Shown: positions 25,725-34,913 of the stretch, piece after piece
How the letters are laid out: each line of letters opens with the position of its first letter
Position numbering within the stretch: the stretch's first letter is position 1
From: Bradyrhizobium jicamae
GTDB lineage: Bacteria; Pseudomonadota; Alphaproteobacteria; Rhizobiales; Xanthobacteraceae
DNA length: 64,000 nucleotides
Assembly: GCF_018130695.1 (NCBI RefSeq)
Contig: NZ_JAFCJX010000012.1
Span: 183,809 to 247,808, forward strand
Direction: 5' to 3'
Notes under the pieces: model-generated
The model's input: only the letters and a program-made list of their open reading frames with translations
What the model was told of the DNA's origin: nothing
Databases searched by the model: none
Translations under genes and position numbers: made by a program

Positions 25725-27401
25725 CTACGATCCCGCGACAGCGATTTCGGAGCCGGGCCTGACGGGCAACCGGAGCAGTGATGGTCGGGACGGACCGTGC
25801 CAGACCGCAATTGTGGTCACCACGGCATGCGTCTTTGGGGTGCTTACCGGATCTTCGCCCGTGCCCGGATTGACAGGATAAGCCGGATAATCGGCCCCCG
25901 CGATGGAGAGGCGGAGCCGCTCACCCTTCTTGAGTGTCGCGCACGTGGTAGCCAGTCTCAGCTTGTATCGGCCTGCCGTCGCGGCGCGGTAATGCGCATA
26001 TCCGCTCGAGATCTGGAGAACCCTTTCGTCAGAAGTGACGAGTGAAAGGATGCAGCAAAGATCGAAACTCGGACGGTCGCAACTCAGCTCGAGTTCGACC
26101 TCGGGTTCACCGACCACCTCGATCGCGTCTTCAAGAGCCTTCGTTGTAAAGGTCAAGACGTCGCCGCGTTCATCGGTGACCCGGCGATCGACTGGCCCCG
26201 TCGGAGCGCCGTAGTAGCCGCCGACAGTAGGCGCGGGTCGCCAGGGATCGTGCACGATGTGCTCGACATTCTCCTCCGGGTTTGGCCGAAGACCGAGAGT
26301 GCCGTCCTGAGCGTCCAGCGACGCCCGACCGGTGCCACCAAGGAACAGCGCCTGCGTGTTTGCAGGCATGTCCTGATATTGCCGCCATGCTTTCAGACCC
26401 ATGTCGAACAACTCTACCCGTTGCTCTTCGGCCCGGCTCGATGACCCCTTGAGGACATGGTCAAAGAACCGGATGTGATCGATGTCGACATTGCGCTCCG
26501 CATCTGGCCCGAAGTCGACCGAACCAACCTTCCGTGTCCACGGAAAATGGATCCAGGGTCCGACGATGAGCTTGGTGTCATCGCAGCTGCTTGTGACAGC
26601 CCGGAAGGATTCGATCGTGGCCGGCAGGAAGGGGTCGAACCAGCCGCCGACGAACAACATCGGCAATCGGCGGGCGCGAATGGCGTCCAGATGCGTCACA
26701 GGCGAAATGCGGTCCCAATACGGTGAATCGGGGGGCGTTTCGAGCCAGTCCATGACGTGCGAATAATGTCGGTACTTCTGCAGCAATTGTGGCATGGCCG
26801 CGATCGGGCCGCTGAACGGCAGGTTGGTCCCGGCGGCTTGCAAGGCGCTGAAGGCCTCGTCGTCGCCCGCGCGTCGCGCCGCCTCCGCCGTGATCTGAAT
26901 GCCCCAGCCGATCATGTGCTTCATCTGCAGGGCCCCGTTCTCGTAGGCCCAATGCGCCGGATTCCACGGCCCCATCGTCGGTGCCAGGGCCTTCAGCGAC
27001 GGGCAATCTCCCGCCGCTGCCAGCAACTGGTTGTAGGCTTGATAGGAAAAGCCGTACATCCCGACGTCGCCATTGGAGCCGTCGAGACGCGCCGCCCATT
27101 CGACCGCCTCCGCGCCGTCCTCGATCTCGTTTTCACCGGGGCGGAATGTCCCTTCCGATGTGCCGCGTCCTCTGACGTCCTGCACCACGACGATATAGCC
27201 ATGTGAGGCGTACCAGGACGGATGCGCGTAGCAGATGCTGCACGCGATCCGCCTGCTGTAGGCCTGGCGCTGAAGCAGAACCGGATGGGGGCCCGGCGCC
27301 GCCGGTCGGTACACGTCGGCGTCGAGCCGCGTGCCGTCCTTCAGCGTCATGGTCTCGATTTGCGGGGGCAGGACGGGCAGTCGGGGTGATTTTGCTGACA
27401 T
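25725..27401 (-). CDS. CocE/NonD family hydrolase (X-Pro dipeptidyl-peptidase fold), 558 aa
   Basis: Serine acyl hydrolase. The N-terminal alpha/beta domain has the elbow YGFSYQA (Ser119, where the family usually has GxSYxG), preceded by VVVQDVRGRGTSEGTF. The C-terminal jelly-roll region (LELSCDRPSFDLCCILSLVT, LRLSIAGADYPAYPVNPGTG) is typical of the family. No signal peptide is seen. It lies 59 bases downstream of the creatininase-like gene on the minus strand, so it should belong to the LysR-controlled unit starting at the element at 28373-28413. Family members hydrolyse esters or amides (cocaine esterase, glutaryl acylases, X-Pro peptidases). Confidence 0.88.
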   Translation of the reverse strand: MSAKSPRLPVLPPQIETMTLKDGTRLDADVYRPAAPGPHPVLLQRQAYSRRIACSICYAHPSWYASHGYIVVVQDVRGRGTSEGTFRPGENEIEDGAEAVEWAARLDGSNGDVGMYGFSYQAYNQLLAAAGDCPSLKALAPTMGPWNPAHWAYENGALQMKHMIGWGIQITAEAARRAGDDEAFSALQAAGTNLPFSGPIAAMPQLLQKYRHYSHVMDWLETPPDSPYWDRISPVTHLDAIRARRLPMLFVGGWFDPFLPATIESFRAVTSSCDDTKLIVGPWIHFPWTRKVGSVDFGPDAERNVDIDHIRFFDHVLKGSSSRAEEQRVELFDMGLKAWRQYQDMPANTQALFLGGTGRASLDAQDGTLGLRPNPEENVEHIVHDPWRPAPTVGGYYGAPTGPVDRRVTDERGDVLTFTTKALEDAIEVVGEPEVELELSCDRPSFDLCCILSLVTSDERVLQISSGYAHYRAATAGRYKLRLATTCATLKKGERLRLSIAGADYPAYPVNPGTGEDPVSTPKTHAVVTTIAVWHGPSRPSLLRLPVRPGSEIAVAGS

Positions 27402-27460
27402 CTACGGAAGCTTCATCGTGAATTCGTGCGCTTAAAGGCGCGGCGTGTCGAAAATCCCGA

Positions 27461-28279
27461 CTACCGGGTCGGCTCATTCGTTGCCGATCTAATCCGTGAC
27501 ATCGGATACTGCTCGACCTCCGTGATCAGCTTGATCAAGCGGCCGGCCGCGCGTTCGACAGCCATACGGCCGCGCTCGGCATCTGCGAGCGCGGCGTTGC
27601 CGCAGGCCCCCTTCGGGTTGATGTCCTGCATTTGCCAGCCGAATCCAACCGGGCCTTCCGGCATGAGGATCTCGCATTCCGTCTCCAAGGTCTGGGACAG
27701 CGCCCTGAAATCCTCTGCCAACGCCATGTCGACGAGCCCGGGATGCAGATGGCGCATCACGCTGGTTTCGATCTCTCCGGCGTGGATTCCATGCTTGCGC
27801 TCGGCCGCACTGAAAAGGTCCGACAGATCCGTGAAGCGCGACCATTGTGAGGAGACCGCCAGCATGCCCAGCTTGACACGCAATTCGCGGCAGACGATCT
27901 CCATGACCTGCGGCTGACCGCCATGCGAGTTGACGAAGACGACCTTGCGGACGCCGGCCCGGTGAACGCTCTCGCAGACCTCGTACCAGACGCGGCCCAA
28001 GGTTTCCGCCGAGAGCGTCAGCGTGCCGGGGAACGCTGAATGCTCGTTCGACTTGCCGATAGGCATGGTCGGGAGGAACAGGACCGGAAAATCGTCGGGC
28101 ATCTGCGCAACTGCGTGCTGGATGATGCCATCGAGGATGGCGGCATCGACGCGAACCGGCAGATGCGGCCCGTGCTGCTCGACGGCGCCGACCGGCAGCA
28201 CAGCAACGATTTTGCTCATATCGAGTTGACGGAAATCCTCGGCCGATAGGTCCCACCACCAATGCGACTTCAGTTTCAT
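27461..28279 (-). CDS. Creatininase-family amidohydrolase, 272 aa
   Basis: Metal-dependent hydrolase of a cyclic amide or formamide. The signature VGAVEQHGPHLPVRVDAAI supplies Glu34, His36 and Asp45, and VNSHGGQPQVMEIVCREL supplies the second half of the metal site. The ATG at 28279 starts the true protein; the longer open frame upstream is arginine- and cysteine-rich out-of-frame sequence. Length is normal. It is preceded by the 41-bp LysR-type element at 28373-28413 and followed by the CocE-type gene. Relatives open creatinine, remove formyl groups in riboflavin and F420 synthesis, or act in mycofactocin maturation; the catabolic surroundings favour a degradative role. Confidence 0.88.
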   Translation of the reverse strand: MKLKSHWWWDLSAEDFRQLDMSKIVAVLPVGAVEQHGPHLPVRVDAAILDGIIQHAVAQMPDDFPVLFLPTMPIGKSNEHSAFPGTLTLSAETLGRVWYEVCESVHRAGVRKVVFVNSHGGQPQVMEIVCRELRVKLGMLAVSSQWSRFTDLSDLFSAAERKHGIHAGEIETSVMRHLHPGLVDMALAEDFRALSQTLETECEILMPEGPVGFGWQMQDINPKGACGNAALADAERGRMAVERAAGRLIKLITEVEQYPMSRIRSATNEPTR

Positions 28280-28372
28280 CTCGGTTGCCTTGGCTTGAAC
28301 TAGCAGACGAGCCGCCGAGCCTTCGTCGCTCCGCGGCCTGCCGATCATTGTTGGACATCCGCAGAAGTATGA

Positions 28373-28413
28373 AAAGCGCTTAGTTTCGTCCGTTGTGTTG
28401 CCCTTTTGGCAAC
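28373..28413 (-). promoter_or_regulatory. LysR-regulon element, copy C (towards the creatininase gene)
   Basis: On the minus strand: GTTGCC-AAAAG-GGCAAC, 8 bases, then CGAAACTAAGCGCTTT, starting 134 bases before the creatininase ATG. The TGCC-N5-GGCA core fits the T-N11-A pattern of LysR boxes. The same layout is found at 29367 and 32927. Confidence 0.75.
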
Positions 28414-28425
28414 ACGCTCTGCGGT

Positions 28426-29328
28426 TCAGCTGGCAACCTCGCGGATCATCGCTTTCAGCATCTCCGCAAGCACACTCGCGATCGCGCTGGTGCCCCGAAC
28501 ATGGCCGATCAGCATCAGAGCCTGCGCATCCTGCGCAAGCTCGCGCGCGGGAACATAGGTGAGCCGTCCGGCTCGCCGCTCGGATTCCACGTCGAAGGGA
28601 GTGAGGAAGGTGATGCCATCGTTCAGGATGACTGCGTGCCGCATGATCTCGATCGAATTGGTCTCGATCGCCGGCTGCAGGTCGATCGCGACCCGTGCGA
28701 ATGCAGCCTCCAGATAAGGCCGGATCGCGCTCGTGCTGTCGGCGATGACGAGCGGGTAGTCGATGCAATCGCTGAGACGGACGTTGCTTCGCTTGGCCAA
28801 CGGATGGTTTGGGGTCATGACTGCGCCGAGCCGGCCGACGGCGCGCGCGAGGACCTTCAGATTGCTGTCCTTGCCGAAATCGAACCCTATACCGAGATCG
28901 GCCTCGCCGCTGGCGACCGCAACCTGAATTTCCGCTCCCGTGTTGAAGAGCGTCAGGTTGAGCTTGACGCGCGGATTGGCTGTTCGAAACTCTTTCACCT
29001 TGTTCGGAACGAGGTTGGAGGCGAGGCCGCTCATCATCGCCAACGTGATTTCGCCGCGTCGCAGGCCCTTCAACTCCTCGATCTTGACCTGGGTGCGGCT
29101 CAGCTCCTTGAGCGTCTGGCGGACATGCCCGATCAGGACTTCCCCGGCGGCGGTCAGGATCAGCTTCTTGGGAAGGCGCTGGAAGATCGGCGTTCCCAAC
29201 TGCGTTTCCAGCGCGAGAATCTGGCGGCTGATTGCCGATGCGGCGACATTGAGACGGTCTGCGGCCTTGCGGATCGAGCCGGTGCGGGCAACCTCGTCAA
29301 TGTAGTTCAACAGCCGGCTATGAAGCAT
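28426..29328 (-). CDS. LysR-family regulator of the surrounding catabolic genes, 300 aa
   Basis: The start at ATG 29328 (MLHSRLLNYIDEVARTGSIR) is chosen because the helix-turn-helix begins at once; the frame extends upstream but through the promoter region. Recognition helix: ADRLNVAASAISRQILALET. The effector domain is normal (GIGFDFGKDSNLKVLARAVG). The gene diverges from the cupin operon, and a matching 17-bp inverted repeat lies 39 bases upstream of its start. The same repeat stands before the other two local operons, so this protein is the obvious candidate regulator of the whole 25.7-38.1 kb region. Confidence 0.9.
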   Translation of the reverse strand: MLHSRLLNYIDEVARTGSIRKAADRLNVAASAISRQILALETQLGTPIFQRLPKKLILTAAGEVLIGHVRQTLKELSRTQVKIEELKGLRRGEITLAMMSGLASNLVPNKVKEFRTANPRVKLNLTLFNTGAEIQVAVASGEADLGIGFDFGKDSNLKVLARAVGRLGAVMTPNHPLAKRSNVRLSDCIDYPLVIADSTSAIRPYLEAAFARVAIDLQPAIETNSIEIMRHAVILNDGITFLTPFDVESERRAGRLTYVPARELAQDAQALMLIGHVRGTSAIASVLAEMLKAMIREVAS

Positions 29329-29366
29329 AATCCTGACCCCGATCAATTTCTGCAGGATGCTGGCTC

Positions 29367-29407
29367 GTTGCCGAAAAGGCAACGGGTCTGTCGAATTAAA
29401 GCGCTTT
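29367..29407 (+). promoter_or_regulatory. LysR-regulon element, copy A (between lysR and the cupin operon)
   Basis: GTTGCC-GAAAA-GGCAAC, 8 bases, then CGAATTAAAGCGCTTT. It lies 67 bases before the cupin ATG and 39 bases upstream of the divergent lysR start, so it can serve autoregulation as well. Confidence 0.78.
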
Positions 29408-29474
29408 GAGGCGATGCCTTTGCATGCGACATCCGTCAAGACGAGAGTGCGCACCGTTCGAGGAAGATCATCCC

Positions 29475-29894
29475 ATGTCGTTCAGCGTCGCCGATCTTGC
29501 CCATGCGAAAGTCTTCCGCATCGCGCCGAAGGACACCAACTATTTCGCCGTCCTGTTCGATCAGGTGACGGATCGGATCGGCAACATCTTCGTCATCGAA
29601 ATCTTCCAGCCTGGCGGGGCGACCCCACCCAACGAGCACGCCGCAGCACATGAATTCTTTCACGTGCTGCACGGCGTCGGTGTTGCACGCTGCGACGGCA
29701 AGACCCTGCCGATCAAGAAGGGCGACTCGCTTCTGCTGCACCCGGGGTCGGAGCATGTCGTCGAGAACACGGGGCCAGGCAAGCTCTACACCCTCACCGT
29801 GATGACGCCCAACGAAGGTTTTTCCGAGCTGATCCGCAGCGGTGAGCCGGTCGCGCTCGACGCCGAGGACATGCGCGTCCTGCAAGGGCTCTAG
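29475..29894 (+). CDS. Cupin-domain protein, 139 aa
   Basis: A single cupin fold: motif 1 is GGATPPNEHAAAHEFFHVLHG (His and Glu metal ligands in H-x5-E-x-F-H form) and motif 2 is GDSLLLHPGSEHVVENTG. Start at ATG 29475, with GAGGAAG upstream. First gene after element A and 3 bases from the amidase gene. Small cupins in catabolic operons act as dioxygenases, isomerases or sensors; none can be chosen here. Confidence 0.85.
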   Translation: MSFSVADLAHAKVFRIAPKDTNYFAVLFDQVTDRIGNIFVIEIFQPGGATPPNEHAAAHEFFHVLHGVGVARCDGKTLPIKKGDSLLLHPGSEHVVENTGPGKLYTLTVMTPNEGFSELIRSGEPVALDAEDMRVLQGL

Positions 29895-29897
29895 GCG

Positions 29898-30722
29898 ATG
29901 GGCGTCGCATCATCCGATCCTGCCGTGAACGAAGGCCTGCTGCCGCTGGGCTCGAGCCGAGCGAATTGCTGGATGGTCACCGAGAGCCGCGCCAGTCTGG
30001 TGCGCCCGTCGGTCCTGCCGAGGCCGGCGACTGTCCAGGCCCAGGGCAAGCTGGTCACTTTCGACCTGGCGCGCACTGCGCTCGTTATCGTCGACATGCA
30101 GAACGACTTTTGCCACCCTCAGGGCTGGCTGGCACATATCGGCGTGGACGTCGCGCCGGCGCGGCGCCCGATCGCGCCGTTGCGGCGGTTGCTGCCGCTG
30201 CTGCGAGGCTGCGACGTGCCGATCATCTGGCTTAATTGGGGCAACCGGCCCGACCGCCTCAATCTCAGTCCGGCGCTGCTGCATGTGTACAATCCGACTG
30301 GTGCCGGCATCGGCCTCGGTGACGCACTGCCGGGCTCGGGTGCGAAAGTGCTGGAGCGGGGCAGCTGGTCGGCGGCCATTGTCGACGAGCTTCCGACAGA
30401 GCTGACGGATATCCACGTCGCCAAGTACCGGATGTCGGGCTTTCAGGATACCGAGCTCGACAGCATTCTTCGCAATCTCGGCGTGAACACTCTGATGTTC
30501 GCGGGGGTCAACGCCGATCAATGCGTGCTCTGCACGCTCCAAGACGCGAACTTTCGCGGCTATGACTGCCTGCTCCTGGAGGATTGCACGGCCACGACCT
30601 CACCCGACTATTGCATGGCGGCGACCATCTATAACGTCAACCAGTGCTTCGGCTTCGCCGTCGGGTCCGAAGCGATCGCGGCGGAGCTCGTGCATCGTGC
30701 ATCGAAGGGTGGCCAATCGTGA
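29898..30722 (+). CDS. Isochorismatase-like cysteine hydrolase (probable amidase), 274 aa
   Basis: Catalytic triad in family positions: Asp66 (VIVDMQNDFCHPQG), Lys176 (VAKYRMSGF) and Cys209 (GVNADQCVLC). This places it with the amidases of the family (N-carbamoylsarcosine, ureidoacrylate or biuret hydrolases) rather than true isochorismatases. The N-terminal 55 residues before the core are unusually long, and a later start is possible. Its TGA overlaps the GTG of the FAD oxidase gene. It probably releases ammonia or a carbamoyl group late in the pathway. Confidence 0.87.
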   Translation: MGVASSDPAVNEGLLPLGSSRANCWMVTESRASLVRPSVLPRPATVQAQGKLVTFDLARTALVIVDMQNDFCHPQGWLAHIGVDVAPARRPIAPLRRLLPLLRGCDVPIIWLNWGNRPDRLNLSPALLHVYNPTGAGIGLGDALPGSGAKVLERGSWSAAIVDELPTELTDIHVAKYRMSGFQDTELDSILRNLGVNTLMFAGVNADQCVLCTLQDANFRGYDCLLLEDCTATTSPDYCMAATIYNVNQCFGFAVGSEAIAAELVHRASKGGQS

Positions 30723-32074
30723 CTGATCTCGCATCTGGTGCGCTGGACCGGCTGGTCGCCGATCTCGGCGACATTCCGGTGGTGACCGAGCAGAAGGTCG
30801 TGCGCCGCCGCTCGCGCGACTTCTTCTGGTACAGTCCGATCCTCAATGCCCAGCTCGACGGCAAGTCGGCCGATCTGATCGTGTTGCCTCGTGACGAGCA
30901 GGATGTGATCCGGATCGCATCCGTCTGCGCGCGCCGTCGCGTGCCGGTGACCGTGCGCGGCGGAGGGACAGGAAATTACGGACAGGCCGTGCCGCTCGAT
31001 GGCGGGGTGCTGCTGGATATCTCCGGGCTCGAGAGCATCGAATGGATCAGGCCGGGCGCGATGCGGGTCGGCGCCGGCGCCAAGATGCACACGATCGATG
31101 CGGCCGCGCAGGCGCAGGGATGGGAGCTGCGGATGCATCCATCGACGAAGCGAATGGCGACGATCGGCGGCTTCGTCGCGGGCGGGTCCGGTGGTGTCGG
31201 CTCCATCACCTTTGGCGGCCTGCGAGAGCCCGGGAACATCCTGGCCGCGCGCGTCGTCACGGTCGAGGAGGAGCCGCGGATCATCGAATTGCGCGGCGAT
31301 GCGGCTCAGAAGGTCAATCGCGCCTATGGCACGACCGGCATCATCACCGCGCTCGAAATGCCGCTCGCGCCCGCATGGAAATGGATCGACGTCGTGGTGG
31401 CGTTCGACGATTTCATCGAGGCGGCAGCATTCGGCTATGAGGCGGCCCTGGCCGACGGGATTGTGAAGAAGGTGCTATCGCCGGTCACCTGGCCGTTGCC
31501 GTCGTATTTCGGGGCGCTGAAGTCCTCCTGTCCCGACGGAAAGAGCGTGCTGATGGCGATGATCGCCGAGCCCTCTCTCGATAGCTTCAAATCGCTGCTC
31601 GGCGGCCGCGGCACGATCACGCTCGAGACGCCGACGGACGAAAGTCCCGGCCGAGTCCCGCTCTACGAATATTGCTGGAATCACACGACGCTCCAGGTGC
31701 TGAAGAGCGATCGATCCGTCACCTACCTGCAATGTCTCTATCCGCATGATCGGGTCCTGGAGAAGGTCGCCGAGATGCGCGAGCTGTTTCCGGACGAAGT
31801 GCTGCAGCACCTCGAGTTCATCCGCTTCGGCGGCCGCGTCACCTGCAGCAGCCTGCCGGTGATCCGCTACACCGATGCAGTCCGGTTGAACGAGATTATG
31901 CGGCTGCATGAAGAGCGCGGCGTCTTCATTGCCAACCCGCATGTCTTCACGGTCGAGGACGGCAGCCGGTACAAGCGCGCCGACGCCGACCAGCTCGGCT
32001 TCAAGCATGAAGCCGATCCGCATGGCCTGCTCAATCCCGGCAAGATGCGAAGCTTTGTCAGCACAAGGCGATGA
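30719..32074 (+). CDS. FAD-binding oxidase (VAO/GlcD family), 451 aa
   Basis: Starts at a GTG overlapping the amidase stop (GTGA). The FAD-binding PCMH-type domain is seen in LIVLPRDEQDVIRIASVCAR, RVPVTVRGGGTGNYGQAVPL and GGFVAGGSGGVGSITFGGLR. The C-terminus ends HEADPHGLLNPGKMRSF, the standard VAO-family close. No bound-FAD His motif was identified. It likely oxidises an alcohol, hydroxy acid or amine intermediate. Third gene of the cupin operon. Confidence 0.88.
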   Translation: MTDLASGALDRLVADLGDIPVVTEQKVVRRRSRDFFWYSPILNAQLDGKSADLIVLPRDEQDVIRIASVCARRRVPVTVRGGGTGNYGQAVPLDGGVLLDISGLESIEWIRPGAMRVGAGAKMHTIDAAAQAQGWELRMHPSTKRMATIGGFVAGGSGGVGSITFGGLREPGNILAARVVTVEEEPRIIELRGDAAQKVNRAYGTTGIITALEMPLAPAWKWIDVVVAFDDFIEAAAFGYEAALADGIVKKVLSPVTWPLPSYFGALKSSCPDGKSVLMAMIAEPSLDSFKSLLGGRGTITLETPTDESPGRVPLYEYCWNHTTLQVLKSDRSVTYLQCLYPHDRVLEKVAEMRELFPDEVLQHLEFIRFGGRVTCSSLPVIRYTDAVRLNEIMRLHEERGVFIANPHVFTVEDGSRYKRADADQLGFKHEADPHGLLNPGKMRSFVSTRR

Positions 32075-32077
32075 GCG

Positions 32078-32662
32078 ATGCACGTGCTCTACGTGTATTG
32101 CCATCCGCTCGCCGACAGCTTTCACGCGGCCCTTCGCGGCGAAGCGCTGGCCGGTCTGGCCGAGGCCGGCCACACGGTCGATCTGCTCGATCTCTACGCA
32201 GAGGGGTTTGATCCCGTCCTGAGCGCCGGACTTCGCCGCGACTACCACGATCCCGTGCTGAACCGGCGCAACAACGAGGCCTACGCCGAGCGGCTGATGG
32301 CGGCGAACGCGCTCATCGTACAGTTTCCCACCTGGTCATTCGGGCCACCCGCGATGCTCAAGGGCTGGTTTGACCGCATGCTCGGTCCGGGCATCGCGCT
32401 CGACCTGTCCGATCCCGCCCATGCGAGGCCGATGTTGCAACACATCGAACGCATCGCGGGCATTGCGACCTACGGTCGGCCGCGCTGGCAGGCGATCGGC
32501 ATGGCCGATCCGCCGCGCAAGATCATCAAGCGCTACTTGCCATGGTTCACCGGCGGAAAGGCACGCGTGAGCTATCACGCGCTCTATCACATGAATGTCG
32601 CTACTGCGATCAAGCGCAAGCGCTTTCTTGCAAAGCTGCGGCGGGATATGGGCCGCTTCTAG
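32078..32662 (+). CDS. NAD(P)H-dependent flavin oxidoreductase, flavodoxin-like fold (NQO type), 194 aa
   Basis: Begins MHVLYVYCHPLADSFHAALR, the phosphate/FMN-FAD loop of NAD(P)H:quinone reductases of the DT-diaphorase group, followed by LIVQFPTWSFGPPAMLKGWF, their cofactor segment. It lies 3 bases after the FAD oxidase. It may reduce a quinone or supply electrons to the Rieske oxygenase encoded in the next operon, for which no dedicated reductase is present. Confidence 0.86.
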   Translation: MHVLYVYCHPLADSFHAALRGEALAGLAEAGHTVDLLDLYAEGFDPVLSAGLRRDYHDPVLNRRNNEAYAERLMAANALIVQFPTWSFGPPAMLKGWFDRMLGPGIALDLSDPAHARPMLQHIERIAGIATYGRPRWQAIGMADPPRKIIKRYLPWFTGGKARVSYHALYHMNVATAIKRKRFLAKLRRDMGRF

Positions 32663-32926
32663 CCGCGCTTGGCGACGCGGCGCGACGTCACGTGCGCTGT
32701 TGCTTCTTCGGACGACCACCAAGAAAGATCGGCCGCATGCCCACTCGGTCACCGGTACCCCGAACTCGTCCTTTTCGTAATGATGCCGTGCCCCATTTTT
32801 CGTGCCGGATTGCCCACGAAACCAGCATTGCTGCGAAGGGCGATAGAGCGTGGAGCCGTCGCTTCTTTGTTGCCAAGTCCATGATCGGCTCGCCCTGGCG
32901 GGCTCCCGCTTGCACAGCAAAGCGGC

Positions 32927-32967
32927 GTTGCCGGAAAGGCAACGGATTGCTCGAATCTAAATGCTTT
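32927..32967 (+). promoter_or_regulatory. LysR-regulon element, copy B (before the ABC importer operon)
   Basis: GTTGCC-GGAAA-GGCAAC, 8 bases, then CGAATCTAAATGCTTT, 95 bases before the binding-protein ATG. Copies A and B also share GAGG just after the block. The remainder of 32663-33062 has no recognisable gene. Confidence 0.78.
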
Positions 32968-33062
32968 GAGGTGACAGCCTCCCCATGCATCCTCACGCTC
33001 GGAAGTCTCGCAGCGCAGCGCTCGCCGGCTGACCCCGGCGAGCCGCAAGAAGGGCACCCAGC

Positions 33063-34058
33063 ATGGCTATGAAGAATCTGAGCCGAGTGATCGCAGGCGG
33101 CCTGTTGGCGAGCGCAGCACTGGCCGTCTCCCTCACCGCGGCGCGGGCTGCCGACAAGGTGACATTACTGACCAACTGGTTTGCGCAGGCCGAGCACGGC
33201 GGCTTCTATCAGGCCAAAGCCACCGGCCTCTATGACAAGGCCAGCCTCGACGTCACCATCAAGATGGGCGGCCCGCAGGTGAATGGCTCGCAGCTTCTGC
33301 TGGCCGGCGATGCCGACTTCATGATGGGCTATGACATCCAGGTCCTCAAAGGTCGCGAACAGGGACTGCCGCTGGTGACGGTCGCTTCGTCGTTTCAGTT
33401 CGATCTCCAAGGCATCATGACCCATGACGATGTGGCAGACCTCGCGGCGCTCAAGGGCCGGCCGATCCTGATCGCGGGATCGTCGCGCACAACATTCTGG
33501 CCGTGGCTGCGCACCAAATACGGCTTTACCGACGATCAGATCCGTCCCTACACCTTCAACCTGCAACCCTTCTTCGCCGACAGCACCGTGGCGCAGCAGG
33601 CCTATCCGTCGTCGGAACCGTATCAGGCCGAGCAGCAGAACGTGAAGGTGAAGTTCTTCCCGCTCGCCGACGGCGGCTATCCGCCCTACGGCTCGACCAT
33701 CGTCACGACCGAGAAGATGATCGCGGACAAACCCGACCTCGTATCGCGCTTCGTCAAGGCGTCGCTCGAGGGGTGGCGCGACTATGTGAAGAACCCCGCG
33801 CCGGGAAATGCCCTAATCAAGGCCGACAACGCAAAGATGACGGACGGGCAGCTCGCATTCGCGATCGAGAGGCTGAGAGCGATGAAGGCCATCGACAGTG
33901 GCGATGCGGCAACGCTCGGCGTCGGGATCATCACGGCCGATCGCTACCAGAAGACCTACGATTTCTTGGTCAAGAACGACCTGCTCAGCCCAAAGGTCGA
34001 TTGGCACAAGACCTTCGACGACCGCTTCGTCAAGAATCTGAAAATCGGCGTCAACTGA
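33063..34058 (+). CDS. ABC importer substrate-binding protein, NMT1/ThiY-like, 331 aa
   Basis: Signal peptide MAMKNLSRVIAGGLLASAAL... with cleavage expected near residue 30 (ARA-AD). The mature protein starts with the SsuA/ThiY fold (KVTLLTNWFAQAEHGGFYQA), the pattern used for aromatic, pyrimidine-like or sulfonate ligands. First gene of a five-gene operon (importer, amidohydrolase, Rieske oxygenase) under element B. Confidence 0.9.
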   Translation: MAMKNLSRVIAGGLLASAALAVSLTAARAADKVTLLTNWFAQAEHGGFYQAKATGLYDKASLDVTIKMGGPQVNGSQLLLAGDADFMMGYDIQVLKGREQGLPLVTVASSFQFDLQGIMTHDDVADLAALKGRPILIAGSSRTTFWPWLRTKYGFTDDQIRPYTFNLQPFFADSTVAQQAYPSSEPYQAEQQNVKVKFFPLADGGYPPYGSTIVTTEKMIADKPDLVSRFVKASLEGWRDYVKNPAPGNALIKADNAKMTDGQLAFAIERLRAMKAIDSGDAATLGVGIITADRYQKTYDFLVKNDLLSPKVDWHKTFDDRFVKNLKIGVN

Positions 34059-34064
34059 GGAGCC

Positions 34065-34913
34065 ATGAGGGTGTTGTTGCCCCTTGAACCGCTCGACCAG
34101 ACGACGAGGCAAACCACGGCCGACGGCGCGCCGGCCGTGGAGGTTCTCTCCGCCGAGAAGGTGTTTGCCAACGGCGCGCGCGGATTGGCGCCGATTGATC
34201 TGTCCATCGCCGACGGCGAGTTCCTGACCCTGATCGGTCCGTCCGGCTGCGGCAAGAGCACACTGCTCAAGCTGATCGCCAACCTCATCGAGCCATCCGA
34301 CGGCCGGTTGCTGTGGTGGCGCGGTGATTTCGCGCAAGTGGGACAAGAAGGGCGGCGCCTCGCCTTCGTGTTCCAGGAGCCCACCTTGATGCCCTGGGCC
34401 CGGGTCGAGGCCAACGTCCGCCTGCCCCTGGAGTTCGGCAACATGCCGCGGGCCACGGCGGATCCGAAGGTCGCCGAGGCCATCGCGCGCGTCGGCCTCT
34501 CCAAATTCAACCGGCACTTCCCGCGGCAGCTATCCGGCGGCATGAAGATGCGCGTCTCCATCGCGCGGGCCCTGGTCACCGATCCCAATCTTCTGCTGAT
34601 GGACGAGCCGTTCGGCGCCCTCGACGAGTTCACGCGCAACAAGCTGGACGACGACCTCGTCAACCTGTCGTGGGAACGCAAGCTGACGACGGTCTTCGTG
34701 ACCCATTCGATCTACGAGGCCGTGTTCCTCTCGACCCGGATCATCGTCATGGCCGCGAATCCCGGCCGCATCTTTCGCACCATGACCATCGACCAACCGC
34801 AGCCGCGCGACCAGGGCTTCCGCGACAGCCCGAAATTTGCAGTCTATTGCCGCGAATTGTCGACCTGGCTTGCCGAGGCATCGCTGCAATCGGCCGGCGG
34901 AGGCGTATCATGA
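34065..34913 (+). CDS. ABC importer ATP-binding protein, 282 aa
   Basis: Walker A GPSGCGKST, Q-loop FVFQEPTLMPW, signature LSGGMKMRVS and Walker B LLMDEPFGALDE are all present; the family is SsuB/TauB. The stop overlaps the permease ATG by 4 bases (ATGA). Confidence 0.93.
   Translation: MRVLLPLEPLDQTTRQTTADGAPAVEVLSAEKVFANGARGLAPIDLSIADGEFLTLIGPSGCGKSTLLKLIANLIEPSDGRLLWWRGDFAQVGQEGRRLAFVFQEPTLMPWARVEANVRLPLEFGNMPRATADPKVAEAIARVGLSKFNRHFPRQLSGGMKMRVSIARALVTDPNLLLMDEPFGALDEFTRNKLDDDLVNLSWERKLTTVFVTHSIYEAVFLSTRIIVMAANPGRIFRTMTIDQPQPRDQGFRDSPKFAVYCRELSTWLAEASLQSAGGGVS

Noticed and set aside
28280..28768. N-terminal extension of the creatininase-like gene
   Set aside because: Cys/Arg/His-rich sequence antisense to the lysR gene. 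It would also place the LysR element inside the coding sequence.
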